Positions 44,267 through 54,456 of a stretch of 64,000 bases of DNA are shown here, piece after piece. The position numbers were made by a program, and so were the translations under genes. The notes under the pieces are model-generated. The model ran no database searches. It was given only the letters and a program-made list of their open reading frames with translations, and was not told the DNA's origin. Source of the stretch: Rhizobium sp. PP-CC-3A-592 (GTDB lineage: Bacteria > Pseudomonadota > Alphaproteobacteria > Rhizobiales > Rhizobiaceae); the NCBI RefSeq assembly GCF_003217095.1, contig NZ_QJSR01000004.1, forward strand, positions 62,001 through 126,000. Direction: 5' to 3'. Numbering within the stretch: position 1 is the stretch's first letter; each line of letters opens with the position of its first letter.

Positions 44267-47263
44267 ATGGCAAGGCAAGAGGCCAACGAGCAATTTCAAC
44301 TGACGTCCTTTCTGGACGGCGCCAATGCGAGCTACATCGAGCAGCTCCACGCGCGCTATGAGGCGGACCCGTCGTCCGTCTCGGGCGAGTGGCAGTCCTT
44401 CTTCAAGGCGCTGGCCGACAATCCCGAAGACGTCGTGAAGGCAGCCAAGGGCGCCTCGTGGAAGAAGCCGAACTGGCCCCTGACGCCGCGCGACGACCTG
44501 ACCTCGGCGCTCGACGGCGACTGGGGCACGGTCGAGAAGGTCATCGAGAAGAAGGTGCAGGCGAAGGCCGAAGCCAAGGCGGAAGCGACCGGCGTTGCCG
44601 CCACTCCCGCCGACATTCACCAAGCGACCCGCGACAGCATCCGCGCCATCATGCTCATCCGCGCCTATCGCATGCGCGGCCACCTGCATGCCAAGCTCGA
44701 CCCGCTGCAGATCGCAGCCCCGGTCGAGGACTATCATGAACTGTCCCCGTCCAATTACGGCTTCGAAGCCGCCGATATGGACCGCAAGATCTTCCTCGAT
44801 AACGTGCTCGGGCTCGAATATGCCTCGATGCGCGAAATCGTCGATATCCTTGAGCGGACCTACTGCTCGACGCTCGGCGTCGAGTTCATGCACATTTCCG
44901 ATCCCGAGATCAAAGGCTGGATCCAGGAGCGCATCGAGGGCCCCGCCAAGGGCGTCGAGTTCACGCCGGAAGGCAAGAAGGCGATCCTCTCCAAGCTGAT
45001 CGAGGCCGAAGGCTTCGAGCAGTTCATCGACGTGAAGTACAAGGGCACCAAGCGCTTCGGCCTCGACGGTGGCGAATCGCTCATCCCGGCGCTCGAACAG
45101 ATCATCAAGCGCGGCGGCCAGGACGGGATGAAGGAAATCATCCTCGGCATGGCCCACCGTGGCCGCCTCAACGTTCTGACCAACGTCATGGGCAAGCCGC
45201 ACCGCGCCGTGTTCCACGAGTTCAAGGGCGGCTCGGCTGCCCCTGACGACGTGGAAGGCTCCGGCGACGTGAAGTACCACCTCGGCGCCTCCTCGGACCG
45301 CGAGTTCGACGGCAACAAGGTTCACCTGTCGCTGACGGCCAACCCCTCGCACCTCGAAATCGTCAACCCTGTGGTCATGGGCAAGGCGCGCGCCAAGCAG
45401 GACCAGATGGCGACCACTTTCGAAGGCGATGTGATCCCGCTGAAGGAACGCTCCAAGGTCCTGCCGCTCCTGCTGCATGGCGACGCCGCCTTTGCCGGGC
45501 AAGGCGTCACCGCCGAAATCCTCGGCCTCTCCGGCCTGCGCGGCCACCGCGTCGGCGGCACGCTGCACTTCATCATCAACAACCAGATCGGCTTCACCAC
45601 CAATCCGGCCTTCTCGCGCTCGTCGCCCTATCCGTCCGACGTCGCCAAGATGATCGAAGCGCCGATCTTCCACGTCAACGGCGACGATCCGGAAGCGGTG
45701 ACCTATGCCGCCAAGATCGCCATCGAATTCCGGATGAAGTTCCACAAGCCGGTCGTGATCGACATGTTTTGCTACCGCCGCTTCGGCCATAACGAAGGCG
45801 ACGAACCGTCCTTCACGCAGCCGAAGATGTACAAGGTCATCCGCGGCCACAAGACGGTCGTACAGATCTATGGCGAACGTCTGATCGCCGAAGGCCTGAT
45901 CACCGAAGGCGAACTGGAGAAGATGAAGGCCGACTGGCGTGCCCGTCTCGAACAGGAGTTCGAGGCCGGCCAGTCCTACAAGCCCAACAAGGCCGACTGG
46001 CTGGATGGGGCATGGTCGGGCCTGCGCACCGCCGACAATCAGGACGAACAGCGCCGTGGCAAGACCTCGGTGCCGATGAAGTCGCTGAAGGAAATTGGCC
46101 GCAAGCTCTCGGAAGTTCCGGAAGGCTTCAACGTCCACAAGACGATCCAGCGATTCATGGACAACCGCGGCAACATGATCCAGACGGGCGAAGGCATTGA
46201 CTGGGCGATGGCGGAGGCCCTGGCCTTCGGGTCGCTCGTCGTCGAAGGCACGAAGATCCGCCTGTCGGGCCAGGATTGCGAGCGCGGCACGTTCTCGCAG
46301 CGCCACACCGTGCTCTACGATCAGCAGACCGAAGAGCGCTATATCCCGCTCGCCAACCTTGCGCCCACCCAGGCGCGCTATGAGGTCATCAACTCGATGC
46401 TGTCGGAAGAAGCCGTCCTCGGCTTCGAATACGGCTATTCGCTTGCCCGTCCGAACGCGCTGACGTTGTGGGAAGCCCAGTTCGGCGACTTCGCCAACGG
46501 TGCGCAGGTCGTCTTCGACCAGTTCATCTCCTCGGGCGAACGCAAGTGGCTGCGCATGTCGGGCCTCGTCTGCCTGCTGCCGCACGGCTACGAGGGCCAG
46601 GGTCCGGAGCACTCCTCCGCCCGCCTCGAACGCTGGCTGCAGATGTGCGCGGAAGACAACATGCAGGTCGTCAACGTCACGACGCCGGCAAACTACTTCC
46701 ACGTGCTGCGCCGCCAGATGAAGCGCGACTTCCGCAAGCCACTGATCATCATGACGCCGAAGTCTCTGCTGCGTCACAAGCGCGCCATTTCCAGCCTGTC
46801 GGAAATGGCCGGCGAGACCTCGTTCCACCGCCTGCTGTGGGACGATGCGGAGGTCATCAAGGACGGCCCGATCAAGCTCCAGAAGGATGCCAAGATTCGC
46901 CGCGTCGTGCTCTGCTCGGGCAAGGTCTATTACGACCTGTTGGAAGAGCGCGAAAAGCGCGGCATCGACGACATCTACCTCCTGCGCCTGGAACAGCTCT
47001 ATCCGTTCCCGGCCAAGGCGCTGATCAACGAACTCAGCCGCTTCCGCAATGCGGAGATGGTTTGGTGCCAGGAAGAGCCCAAGAACATGGGGTCGTGGTC
47101 GTTCATCGATCCCTATCTCGAATGGGTGCTGGCGCACATCGATGCCAAGTACCAGCGGGTGCGCTACACCGGCCGCCCGGCCGCAGCCTCGCCGGCAACG
47201 GGCCTGATGTCGAAGCATCTGGCTCAGCTTGCTGCCTTCCTCGAAGACGCGCTCGGAGGCTGA
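44267..47263 (+). CDS. sucA: 2-oxoglutarate dehydrogenase E1 component
   Basis: This 998-residue thiamine-diphosphate enzyme has the usual length for rhizobia. The N-terminal NEQFQLTSFLDGANASYIEQL is a lipoyl-complex docking segment. GMAHRGRLNVL, GDAAFAGQGV, NNQIGFTTNP and HINGDDPEAV-type (FHVNGDDPEAV) cofactor motifs follow, then FCYRRFGHNEGDEP, and at the C-terminus VWCQEEPKNMGSW. It decarboxylates 2-oxoglutarate in the TCA cycle. ATG 44267 gives the conserved MARQEANEQF start; an AGGAGG lies 27 bp upstream, too far to be its ribosome-binding site. Confidence 0.97.
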   Translation: MARQEANEQFQLTSFLDGANASYIEQLHARYEADPSSVSGEWQSFFKALADNPEDVVKAAKGASWKKPNWPLTPRDDLTSALDGDWGTVEKVIEKKVQAKAEAKAEATGVAATPADIHQATRDSIRAIMLIRAYRMRGHLHAKLDPLQIAAPVEDYHELSPSNYGFEAADMDRKIFLDNVLGLEYASMREIVDILERTYCSTLGVEFMHISDPEIKGWIQERIEGPAKGVEFTPEGKKAILSKLIEAEGFEQFIDVKYKGTKRFGLDGGESLIPALEQIIKRGGQDGMKEIILGMAHRGRLNVLTNVMGKPHRAVFHEFKGGSAAPDDVEGSGDVKYHLGASSDREFDGNKVHLSLTANPSHLEIVNPVVMGKARAKQDQMATTFEGDVIPLKERSKVLPLLLHGDAAFAGQGVTAEILGLSGLRGHRVGGTLHFIINNQIGFTTNPAFSRSSPYPSDVAKMIEAPIFHVNGDDPEAVTYAAKIAIEFRMKFHKPVVIDMFCYRRFGHNEGDEPSFTQPKMYKVIRGHKTVVQIYGERLIAEGLITEGELEKMKADWRARLEQEFEAGQSYKPNKADWLDGAWSGLRTADNQDEQRRGKTSVPMKSLKEIGRKLSEVPEGFNVHKTIQRFMDNRGNMIQTGEGIDWAMAEALAFGSLVVEGTKIRLSGQDCERGTFSQRHTVLYDQQTEERYIPLANLAPTQARYEVINSMLSEEAVLGFEYGYSLARPNALTLWEAQFGDFANGAQVVFDQFISSGERKWLRMSGLVCLLPHGYEGQGPEHSSARLERWLQMCAEDNMQVVNVTTPANYFHVLRRQMKRDFRKPLIIMTPKSLLRHKRAISSLSEMAGETSFHRLLWDDAEVIKDGPIKLQKDAKIRRVVLCSGKVYYDLLEEREKRGIDDIYLLRLEQLYPFPAKALINELSRFRNAEMVWCQEEPKNMGSWSFIDPYLEWVLAHIDAKYQRVRYTGRPAAASPATGLMSKHLAQLAAFLEDALGG

Positions 47264-47311
47264 CGCGTCGATATGGGCATCCTCTTCACCAACCCGTATC
47301 AGATTGGGCGG

Positions 47312-47418
47312 ACCGCTGCATCGGCAGCGGTTCTTACCCGTCTGGCGGCGTGGGTGGACTGTCAGCCCAATACCGGCCTTCCGCATGGCCGGTCCCGTGG
47401 GCGGAACGCCGTTCCGCC
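47312..47418 (+). other. Three successive hairpins in the sucA-sucB gap
   Basis: The 239-bp gap contains perfect inverted repeats at 47312-47331 (ACCGCTGC/GCAGCGGT), 47372-47393 (ACCGGCC/GGCCGGT) and 47400-47418 (GGCGGAAC/GTTCCGCC). No gene is visible. They may form a structured intercistronic RNA that tunes the sucA:sucB ratio or protects mRNA. Confidence 0.6.
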
Positions 47419-47502
47419 GCGGTCTGCTTCCCCCTTTCTTCCCTTTTCAGGCGCGACTGACCGGTCCGGCAGCAACGCCCGCAACATCAGGACGTTTTAA
47501 CA

Positions 47503-48753
47503 ATGGCAACCGAAATCCGCGTGCCCACCCTGGGTGAATCCGTCAGCGAAGCCACGATCGGCACCTGGTTCAAGAAGGTCGGCGACACCGTCAACGCCGA
47601 CGAGCCGCTGCTGGAGCTCGAAACCGACAAGGTCACCATCGAGGTCCCGGCACCGTCCTCCGGCACGCTGTCGGAAATCGTTGCCAAGGAAGGCGAAACC
47701 GTCGGTCTCGGCGCGCTCCTCGGCCAGATCGCCGAAGGTGCGGGCGCGAGCGCCGGCGCTGCCCCCGCTGCCAAGCCCGCCGAAGCCGCGGCGCCTGCGC
47801 CGGCTGCGGAAAAGCCTGCCGCCGAAGCGCCTGCTGCTGCGTCTGCTCCGTCCTCCATGCCGCCCGCTCCCGCTGCCGCCAAGATGCTGGCCGAGAACAA
47901 TGTGCAGGCCGCCGATGTCGATGGCTCCGGCAAGCGGGGCCAGGTCCTGAAGGGCGACGTGATCGCCGCCGTCAACCGTGGCCTCCAGGCACCGGCTGCC
48001 CCGGCCGAACAGGCGAAGGCCCCGGCACGCGGCCCCTCGAACGCGGCCGACGCACCGCGCGAAGAGCGCGTGAAGATGACGCGCCTGCGCCAGACGATCG
48101 CCAAGCGCCTCAAGGACGCCCAGAACACCGCTGCCATGCTGACCACCTATAACGAGGTGGACATGAAGGCGGTCATGGACCTGCGCACCAAGTACAAGGA
48201 CGTCTTCGAGAAGAAGCACGGCGTGAAACTCGGCTTCATGGGCTTCTTCACCAAGGCCGTGACGCACGCGTTGAAGGAACTGCCGGCCGTCAACGCCGAG
48301 ATTGACGGCACGGATCTGGTCTACAAGAACTTCTGCCACGTCGGCATGGCCGTCGGCACGGACAAGGGCCTCGTCGTCCCCGTTATCCGCGATGCGGACC
48401 AGATGTCGATCGCCCAGATCGAGAAGGAACTCGGCCGCCTCGCCAAGGCTGCCCGTGATGGCTCGCTGTCGATGGCCGACATGCAGGGCGGCACCTTCAC
48501 CATCACCAATGGCGGCGTTTACGGCTCACTGATGTCCTCGCCGATCCTCAATGCCCCGCAGTCCGGCATTCTCGGCATGCACAAGATCCAGGATCGTCCG
48601 GTCGTCGTCGGCGGCCAGATCGTCATCCGCCCGATGATGTATCTCGCGCTCTCCTACGATCACCGCATCGTCGACGGCAAGGAAGCCGTGACCTTCCTCG
48701 TCCGCGTCAAGGAAAGCCTCGAAGATCCGGAACGTCTCGTTCTCGATCTCTGA
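47503..48753 (+). CDS. sucB: Dihydrolipoyllysine-residue succinyltransferase (2-oxoglutarate dehydrogenase E2)
   Basis: This 416-residue protein has an N-terminal lipoyl domain with the lipoylated lysine in [14 protein letters not shown]. Ala/Pro-rich linkers (about 80-125) flank a peripheral-subunit-binding domain ([30 protein letters not shown]). The catalytic domain holds active-site [15 protein letters not shown] near the end. It transfers succinyl to CoA. It is separated from sucA by a hairpin-rich gap and followed by a terminator-like hairpin. Confidence 0.97.
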   Translation: MATEIRVPTLGESVSEATIGTWFKKVGDTVNADEPLLELETDKVTIEVPAPSSGTLSEIVAKEGETVGLGALLGQIAEGAGASAGAAPAAKPAEAAAPAPAAEKPAAEAPAAASAPSSMPPAPAAAKMLAENNVQAADVDGSGKRGQVLKGDVIAAVNRGLQAPAAPAEQAKAPARGPSNAADAPREERVKMTRLRQTIAKRLKDAQNTAAMLTTYNEVDMKAVMDLRTKYKDVFEKKHGVKLGFMGFFTKAVTHALKELPAVNAEIDGTDLVYKNFCHVGMAVGTDKGLVVPVIRDADQMSIAQIEKELGRLAKAARDGSLSMADMQGGTFTITNGGVYGSLMSSPILNAPQSGILGMHKIQDRPVVVGGQIVIRPMMYLALSYDHRIVDGKEAVTFLVRVKESLEDPERLVLDL

Positions 48754-48765
48754 GACTGGATCATG

Positions 48766-48791
48766 AGGCCTGCCCGCAAGGGCGGGCCTTT
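48766..48791 (+). terminator. Hairpin after sucB
   Basis: AGGCCTGCCCGC, AAGG and GCGGGCCTTTC form a GC-rich stem of at least 6 bp with a short loop and a short T-run, 13 bp after the sucB stop. It is a likely intrinsic terminator. Confidence 0.65.
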
Positions 48792-48813
48792 CGCCTGACC
48801 GAAAGATGCCTGC

Positions 48814-49227
48814 ATGGAACCGACCGTGATCGCCACCTCGCCCTTTCCGGCGCTCGTCGCCTGGAGCGTGGTGCTGCTCGTCTTCCAGATCTGCCTGCAT
48901 GGCATGCTGGTGACCCGCGAACTAGGGTCCGGCTGGAATGCGGGCCCGCGCGACGGCGACGACCAGCCGAAAGGTGTGCTTGTCGGCCGGGCTGGCCGGG
49001 CGTCGAAGAACCTTCAGGAAACCTACCCGGCCTTTGTGGGCCTCGCTCTCGGTCTCGCCATTGCCGGCGACCCCTCGGGCTGGGGCCTTGTCGGTGCCTG
49101 GATCTGGTTTGCCTGCCGCATCGTCTACATCCCGCTCTACCTCGCGGGCATCCCCTATATCCGCTCCCTCGTCTGGCTCGGCGCTCTTTTCGGCCTCGGC
49201 CTGATGGGCCTCGTTCTCGTCTTCTGA
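48814..49227 (+). CDS. MAPEG-family membrane protein
   Basis: This 137-residue protein has four hydrophobic segments. VTRELGSGWNAGPRD, GRAGRASKNLQETYPAFVGLAL and RIVYIPLYLAGIPYIRSLVW match the MAPEG (membrane-associated eicosanoid/glutathione) family, common as single genes near suc in rhizobia. The substrate is unknown. It lies downstream of the sucB terminator, so it may be transcribed separately or by readthrough. Confidence 0.88.
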   Translation: MEPTVIATSPFPALVAWSVVLLVFQICLHGMLVTRELGSGWNAGPRDGDDQPKGVLVGRAGRASKNLQETYPAFVGLALGLAIAGDPSGWGLVGAWIWFACRIVYIPLYLAGIPYIRSLVWLGALFGLGLMGLVLVF

Positions 49228-49305
49228 GGACGCTATCGTTCCGGGCGGCCTGGGTTGCCCGAACCTTTTTCCCTGCCCGGAGCTGCAGGCACCGACCGGA
49301 GACGC

Positions 49306-49962
49306 ATGATGGAACTGTCCGTGCATCCCTATCTCTTCGAACTCGCCTCGTTGATGGCGATCTTCGCCTTCGCGATCGTCTCGCCCGGCGCCGATCTCGC
49401 CATGGTCATGCGACAGTCCATCCTGCACGGACGCCGCTCGGCGATCCTCACCTCCTTCGGCGTCGGCACATCGCTGATGGTCCACGTCACCTATACGATC
49501 CTCGGTCTCGGCCTCGTCATCTCGCAGTCGATCACCCTGTTCAACATCGTCAAATGGTGCGGCGTTGCCTACCTGCTCTACATTGGCATCAAGGCTCTGA
49601 AAGCAAAGCCGGCGGAAAGGCTCGATGTAGCGGCCCCGGAGCCTGCCGCCCGGGGCCCGCAATCCGCTTTCAAGGCCTTCGGTCTCGGCTTTGCCGCCAA
49701 TGCGCTGAACCCGAAGCCCGTCTTCTTTTTCCTGTCGATCTTCTCGACGGTTGTCAGCACGCAGACGCCAGTCGCGGTCAAGTTCGGTTATGGCCTCGTT
49801 ATGGCGAGTTGCCTCATCCTGTGGTTCGTGGCCGTGAGCCTGTTCATGACGACACCCGCCATGCGCGCCCGCTTCGCCCGCATCAGCCACTGGATCGACC
49901 GCGCCAGCGGCATGGTTTTCATCGCGCTCGGCCTGAAACTCGCAACCGAGAAGGCAGCCTGA
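49306..49962 (+). CDS. LysE-family amino-acid exporter
   Basis: This 218-residue protein has about six hydrophobic segments. The LysE/RhtB signature SPGADLAMVMRQSILHGRRSAILTSFGVG and GFAANALNPKPVFFFLSIFSTVV are clear. It probably exports an amino acid or related metabolite; the substrate is not inferable. ATG 49306 (or 49309) has CCGGAGAC upstream. It is located between the MAPEG gene and lpd, so it separates E3 from the other 2-oxoglutarate dehydrogenase genes. Confidence 0.9.
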   Translation: MMELSVHPYLFELASLMAIFAFAIVSPGADLAMVMRQSILHGRRSAILTSFGVGTSLMVHVTYTILGLGLVISQSITLFNIVKWCGVAYLLYIGIKALKAKPAERLDVAAPEPAARGPQSAFKAFGLGFAANALNPKPVFFFLSIFSTVVSTQTPVAVKFGYGLVMASCLILWFVAVSLFMTTPAMRARFARISHWIDRASGMVFIALGLKLATEKAA

Positions 49963-50063
49963 ACCCATAGGCTCCTCTCGACACTTACATCCGGCAGCCG
50001 CTGAGCGGCCGCCACGGTCAACATCGGCAGCTGGAACAGGCTGCGCACGGAAGGACAGTATCC

Positions 50064-51467
50064 ATGGCTTATGACGTCGTTATCATCGGAACCGGCCCCG
50101 GCGGCTATGTCGCTGCCGTCAAGGCAGCCCAGCTCGGCCTGAAGGTCGCTGTCGTCGAAAAGCGTGCCACCTATGGCGGCACCTGCCTCAACATCGGCTG
50201 CATCCCCTCCAAGGCGCTGCTGCACGCTTCCGAGATGTTCCACGCCGCCGGCCACCTGGACAGCCTCGGCATCGAGGTCGAAGCCCCCCGCCTCAACCTG
50301 CCGAAGATGATGGAGCACAAGGACGCGACCGTAAAGTCGAACGTCGAAGGTGTCGCCTTCCTGTTCAAGAAGAACAAGATCGACGCCATCCAGGGCACCG
50401 GCCGCATCGCCGGTGCCGGCAAGGTCGTTGTCACCAATGATGCGGGCGAAGAACAGACGATCGAGACGAAGAATATCGTCATCGCCACCGGCTCCGACGT
50501 CGCCGGCATTCCCGGCGTTCCCGTCGAGATCGACGAGACCGTCATCGTCTCCTCCACCGGCGGCATCGCGCTCGAAAAGGTGCCCGGCAGCATGGTCGTG
50601 GTCGGCGGCGGCGTCATCGGGCTCGAGCTCGGCTCGGTCTGGGCACGTCTCGGCGCACAAGTCACGGTGGTCGAATATCTCGACACCATCCTCGGCGGCA
50701 TGGACGGCGAAGTCTCCAAGCAGTTTCACCGCATCCTCGCAAAGCAGGGCATCGCCTTCAATCTCGGTGCCAAGGTCACCGGCGTCGCGCGCGAAGGCGA
50801 CGGCGCAACCGTCACCTTCGCGCCCGTCAAGGGCGGCGAGCCGCAGACGATTTCGGCCGACGTGGTTCTCGTGGCAACCGGCCGCAAGCCTTACACGGCG
50901 GGTCTCGGCCTTGAGGACGCGGGCGTCGCGCTCGACAATCGCGGCCGCGTCGAGATCGACGGCCACTTCAAGACCAATGTCGAGGGCATCTACGCCATCG
51001 GCGACGTCGTGCGCGGTCCGATGCTCGCCCACAAGGCGGAAGACGAAGGCGTGGCGCTGGCCGAAATTCTTGCCGGCCAGGCCGGACACGTGAATTACGA
51101 TGTCATCCCCGGCGTCGTCTACACCCAGCCGGAAGTCGCCTCCGTCGGCAAGACCGAGGAAGAGCTGAAGAGCGCCGGCATCGCCTACAAGGTCGGCAAG
51201 TTCCCCTTCACCGCCAACGGTCGCGCGCGCGCGATGCAGGCCGTCGACGGCTTCGTGAAGATCCTCGCCGACAAGGAAACCGACCGCGTTCTCGGCGGCC
51301 ACATCATCGGCTTCGGCGCCGGCGAGATGATCCACGAGATCGCCGTCCTCATGGAATTCGGCGGCTCCTCCGAAGACCTCGGCCGCACCTGCCACGCCCA
51401 CCCCACCATGTCGGAAGCCGTCAAGGAAGCCGCCCTCGCGACCTTCTTCAAGCCGATCCACATGTAA
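50064..51467 (+). CDS. lpdA: Dihydrolipoyl dehydrogenase (E3)
   Basis: This 467-residue protein starts with the FAD loop [19 protein letters not shown] (5-23). The redox disulfide is Cys41/Cys46 in [16 protein letters not shown]. The NAD loop is [19 protein letters not shown], and the active-site His is in [16 protein letters not shown]. It reoxidises lipoamide of E2. Its position after suc genes suggests it serves the 2-oxoglutarate complex, though E3 is often shared. A strong terminator follows. Confidence 0.97.
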   Translation: MAYDVVIIGTGPGGYVAAVKAAQLGLKVAVVEKRATYGGTCLNIGCIPSKALLHASEMFHAAGHLDSLGIEVEAPRLNLPKMMEHKDATVKSNVEGVAFLFKKNKIDAIQGTGRIAGAGKVVVTNDAGEEQTIETKNIVIATGSDVAGIPGVPVEIDETVIVSSTGGIALEKVPGSMVVVGGGVIGLELGSVWARLGAQVTVVEYLDTILGGMDGEVSKQFHRILAKQGIAFNLGAKVTGVAREGDGATVTFAPVKGGEPQTISADVVLVATGRKPYTAGLGLEDAGVALDNRGRVEIDGHFKTNVEGIYAIGDVVRGPMLAHKAEDEGVALAEILAGQAGHVNYDVIPGVVYTQPEVASVGKTEEELKSAGIAYKVGKFPFTANGRARAMQAVDGFVKILADKETDRVLGGHIIGFGAGEMIHEIAVLMEFGGSSEDLGRTCHAHPTMSEAVKEAALATFFKPIHM

Positions 51468-51507
51468 GAAACGACGTGCCGGTCATGGCCGGAAGACGTC
51501 CTTTTCA

Positions 51508-51550
51508 AATGCAAAAAGCGGGCGTCGTTCAGGCGCCCGCTTTTTGCATT
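51508..51550. terminator. Strong bidirectional intrinsic terminator
   Basis: AATGCAAAAAGCGGGCG pairs perfectly over 17 bp with CGCCCGCTTTTTGCATT around a 9-nt loop, with A5 and T5 tracts inside the stem. It lies between the convergent lpdA and gabD genes. Confidence 0.92.
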
Positions 51551-51565
51551 CAAGGTCCGATACGC

Positions 51566-53047
51566 TCAGACGCTGAGGCAGAGATACTTCACCTCGATAT
51601 AGTCCTCGATCCCGTATTTCGAGCCTTCGCGGCCCTGACCGGACTGCTTGATGCCGCCGAAGGGGGCGACTTCGGTGGAGATCAGGCCGGTGTTGATCCC
51701 GACCATCCCGTATTCGAGCTCTTCGGCCACGCGGAAGATCCGGGAGATGTCGCGGGCGTAGAAATAGGCGGCGAGGCCGAATTCCGTATCGTTGGCCATG
51801 GCGATCACGTCGCCTTCCGTCTCGAAGCGGAAGAGCGGCGCGACGGGTCCGAACGTCTCCTCGCGAGCAAGCTTCATGTCCGGTGTGACGCCGGTGAGGA
51901 TCGTCGGCTGGAAGAACAGGTCCCCCTTGTCGGTGTCCCGCGCGCCGCCGACGGCAATGGAGGCCCCCTTGGAGACCGCGTCGGCAATGTGATCCTCGAC
52001 CTTAGCCAGCGCCTTTTCCGAGATCAGCGGGCCTGCACTGACATCCGGCTCGAAGCCGCCGCCGACCTTGATGGCGCGCACCTTGGCGGCAAGCTTTTCG
52101 GCAAAGGCGTCGTAGACGCTCGACTGCACATAGAGACGGTTGGCGCAGACACAGGTCTGCCCGTTGTTCCGGTATTTCGACACCATCGCGCCTTCGACAG
52201 CCGCATCGAGATCGGCATCCTCGAACACGATGAAGGGCGCGTTGCCCCCCAGCTCCAGCCCGAGCTTCATCACCTGCCCCGCCGACTGCCGGAACAGGAT
52301 CTTGCCGACATTGGTGGAGCCGGTGAAGGTCAGCTTGCGCACCTTGTCGCTCTCGCACAGCTCCAGCCCGACGGCTGCCGAATCGGTCGACAGGATGACG
52401 CTGAAGAGCCCTGAGGGAAGGCCGGCCCGCTCGGCAAGGATCGCCAGCGCCAAGGCCGACAGCGGCGTCTCGGCGGCAGGCTTCGACACGATGGCGCAGC
52501 CGGCGGCGAGCGCTGGCGCGACTTTTCGGGCGAGCATCGCATTCGGAAAATTCCAAGGCGTGATGGCCGCGACGACACCGATCGGTTGCTTGACGACGAT
52601 GATGCGCTTGTCAGGCTGGTGCCCGGGGATCGTGTCGCCATAGACGCGCTTGGCCTCCTCCCCGAACCACTCGACATAGGATGCACCGTAGAGCACCTCT
52701 CCCTTCGCCTCGGCCAGCGGCTTGCCCATTTCGGTCGTGAGGATGATGGCGAGGTCGTCGGCATTAGCGACCAGAAGGTCGTATAGCCGGCGAAGGATCT
52801 GCGCGCGGTCCTTGCCGGTCTTCCGGGCCCAGGCCTTCTGCGCCTTGTGAGCGACCGCAACAGCCTGCGCCGTCTCGGTGCGTCCCATGTCCGGAAGCGT
52901 CGCGACATGGGCGCCGGTTGCCGGGTCGCGCACATCGAAGGTCTTGCCGTCGGCGGCTGCCGCCACCCAGTCGGCGCCGATCAGCGCCTTGTCGGTCGCA
53001 AGGCTCGGGTCTTTCAGCTTGGCGAGAAGGTCCGGTGATAGGCTCAT
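51566..53047 (-). CDS. gabD: Succinate-semialdehyde dehydrogenase
   Basis: This 493-residue aldehyde dehydrogenase has PWNFPNAMLARKVAPALAAG, FTGSTNVGKIL, the catalytic Glu in LELGGNAPFIVFEDADLD and the nucleophile Cys in NNGQTCVCANR. VAPFGGIKQSGQGREGSKYGIEDY is the C-terminal GabD signature. It oxidises succinate semialdehyde to succinate, using NADP or NAD. It starts at ATG 53047, immediately after gabT (2-bp gap), so the two form a GABA catabolic operon feeding the TCA cycle. Confidence 0.95.
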   Translation of the reverse strand: MSLSPDLLAKLKDPSLATDKALIGADWVAAAADGKTFDVRDPATGAHVATLPDMGRTETAQAVAVAHKAQKAWARKTGKDRAQILRRLYDLLVANADDLAIILTTEMGKPLAEAKGEVLYGASYVEWFGEEAKRVYGDTIPGHQPDKRIIVVKQPIGVVAAITPWNFPNAMLARKVAPALAAGCAIVSKPAAETPLSALALAILAERAGLPSGLFSVILSTDSAAVGLELCESDKVRKLTFTGSTNVGKILFRQSAGQVMKLGLELGGNAPFIVFEDADLDAAVEGAMVSKYRNNGQTCVCANRLYVQSSVYDAFAEKLAAKVRAIKVGGGFEPDVSAGPLISEKALAKVEDHIADAVSKGASIAVGGARDTDKGDLFFQPTILTGVTPDMKLAREETFGPVAPLFRFETEGDVIAMANDTEFGLAAYFYARDISRIFRVAEELEYGMVGINTGLISTEVAPFGGIKQSGQGREGSKYGIEDYIEVKYLCLSV

Positions 53048-53049
53048 TG

Positions 53050-54330
53050 TCAGTCTCCCTTGACACAGTCGCGCAGCGTGTCCTCGAGGATATCGAGCGC
53101 TTCGGTAAAGATATGATCCTGGATGGTGATCGGCGAGAGAAAACGGATGACATTTCCATAAACACCGCAGGTGAGCAGGATCAGCCCCTTCTCCAGCGCC
53201 CGCAGCCGGACCCTGTTCGTAAAATCGGCATCCGGCATCGCGGTGCCCGGCACGTTGAACTCCACCGCATTCATGAAGCCCGGTCCCCGAATATCGACAA
53301 TCTGAGGCACGAAGTCCTTGAACGACTGCAGCCGCTGCTTCAGCCGCGCGCCCAGCTGTTCGGCCCTTGCGCAAAGATCCTCGTCGGCGATGACGTCGAG
53401 CACGGCGAGGCCCGCCGCGATGCCGATCGGGTTGCCGCCATAAGTCCCGCCGAGGCCACCCGGACCCGGTGCGTCCATAATGTCGGCGCGCCCCGTGACG
53501 GCCGCGATCGGGAAACCGCCGCCCAGCCCCTTGGCCATGGTCGTGATATCGGCAACGACCGGATAATGCTGCATGGCGAACATGCGTCCGGTGCGCGCAA
53601 AGCCGGTCTGCACCTCATCGGCGATCAGCAGGATGCCATGCCGGTCGGCAATCTCGCGCAGCGCGATCATCAGCGCCTTCGGCACCTCGTAAAAGCCGCC
53701 CTCGCCCTGCACCGGCTCGATGATGAAGGCCGCGACCCGCGCGGGATCGACATCCGCCTTGAACAGCCGGTCGAGCAAGGCCAGCGACGCCTCCACCGTC
53801 ATGCCGTGAAGCTCGGCGGGGAAGGGAACATGGAACACGTCCGGCATCATGGCGCCGAATCCGGCTTTGTAGGGCGCCACCTTGCCGGTCAGCGCCATGC
53901 CCATGAACGTCCGGCCGTGAAAGCCGCCGGAGAACGCGATGACGGCGGAGCGCTTCGTTGCCGCCCGGGCGATCTTCACGGCATTCTCGACAGCTTCGGC
54001 ACCTGTGGTCACGAAAACCGTCTTCTTCTCAAAATCGCCGGGCACCAGCGCATTCAGCCGCTCGGCGAGACGCACATAATTCTCGTAGGGCACGACCTGA
54101 TGGCAGGTGTGGGTGAAGCGATCGAGCTGGTCCTTGACGGCGGCGATCACGCGCGGGTGCCGGTGACCGGTGTTGACGACGGCGATACCAGCGGCGAAGT
54201 CGATATAGCGCTTCCCCTCGATGTCCCAGATCTCCGCATTCTCCGCCCGTTCGGCATAGACCTGCGTGGTCACACCCACGCCGCGCGATATGGCAGCGCC
54301 GCGACGTTCGGCGACTTCGAGATTCAACAT
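53050..54330 (-). CDS. gabT: 4-aminobutyrate-2-oxoglutarate transaminase
   Basis: This 426-residue class III aminotransferase has FVTTGAEAVENAVKIARAAT, GGFHGRTFMGMALTGK, EPVQGEGGFYEVP, the cofactor aspartate in LIADEVQTGFARTGRMF, and the PLP lysine in TMAKGLGGGFP. It converts GABA plus 2-oxoglutarate to succinate semialdehyde plus glutamate. It is the first gene of gabTD, divergent from the MerR/XRE/cupin regulator across a 126-bp AT-rich gap. Confidence 0.95.
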   Translation of the reverse strand: MLNLEVAERRGAAISRGVGVTTQVYAERAENAEIWDIEGKRYIDFAAGIAVVNTGHRHPRVIAAVKDQLDRFTHTCHQVVPYENYVRLAERLNALVPGDFEKKTVFVTTGAEAVENAVKIARAATKRSAVIAFSGGFHGRTFMGMALTGKVAPYKAGFGAMMPDVFHVPFPAELHGMTVEASLALLDRLFKADVDPARVAAFIIEPVQGEGGFYEVPKALMIALREIADRHGILLIADEVQTGFARTGRMFAMQHYPVVADITTMAKGLGGGFPIAAVTGRADIMDAPGPGGLGGTYGGNPIGIAAGLAVLDVIADEDLCARAEQLGARLKQRLQSFKDFVPQIVDIRGPGFMNAVEFNVPGTAMPDADFTNRVRLRALEKGLILLTCGVYGNVIRFLSPITIQDHIFTEALDILEDTLRDCVKGD

Positions 54331-54365
54331 GGCATCATCCCCTCTGGCAACAGACGCCCGCGCGC

Positions 54366-54395
54366 CTATAGAAATTACCTATATTTTTTCTGTAG
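54366..54395. promoter_or_regulatory. Inverted repeat between gabT and its putative regulator
   Basis: CTATAGAAA (54366-54374) and TTTCTGTAG (54387-54395) form a 9-bp inverted repeat with one mismatch and a 12-bp AT-rich spacer, in the divergent promoter region. It is a candidate operator for the adjacent regulator. Confidence 0.45.
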
Positions 54396-54456
54396 AGTTT
54401 GCAATCCCGTTTCTTCGGGCTATGAGAGGCCTCACGCGCACCTTAGGCCGACGGAT

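Noticed and set aside
44114-47386. Very long open frame of more than 1,000 codons antisense to sucA
   Set aside because: Long antisense frames are common opposite highly biased GC-rich genes. The translation is rich in His, Asp, Ala and Arg with no domain pattern, while sucA on the other strand is certain.
52918-54456. Forward frame extending upstream of the MerR/XRE/cupin regulator
   Set aside because: It runs antisense through gabD and gabT. The MerR domain begins cleanly at ATG 54457 after a promoter-like AT-rich gap.
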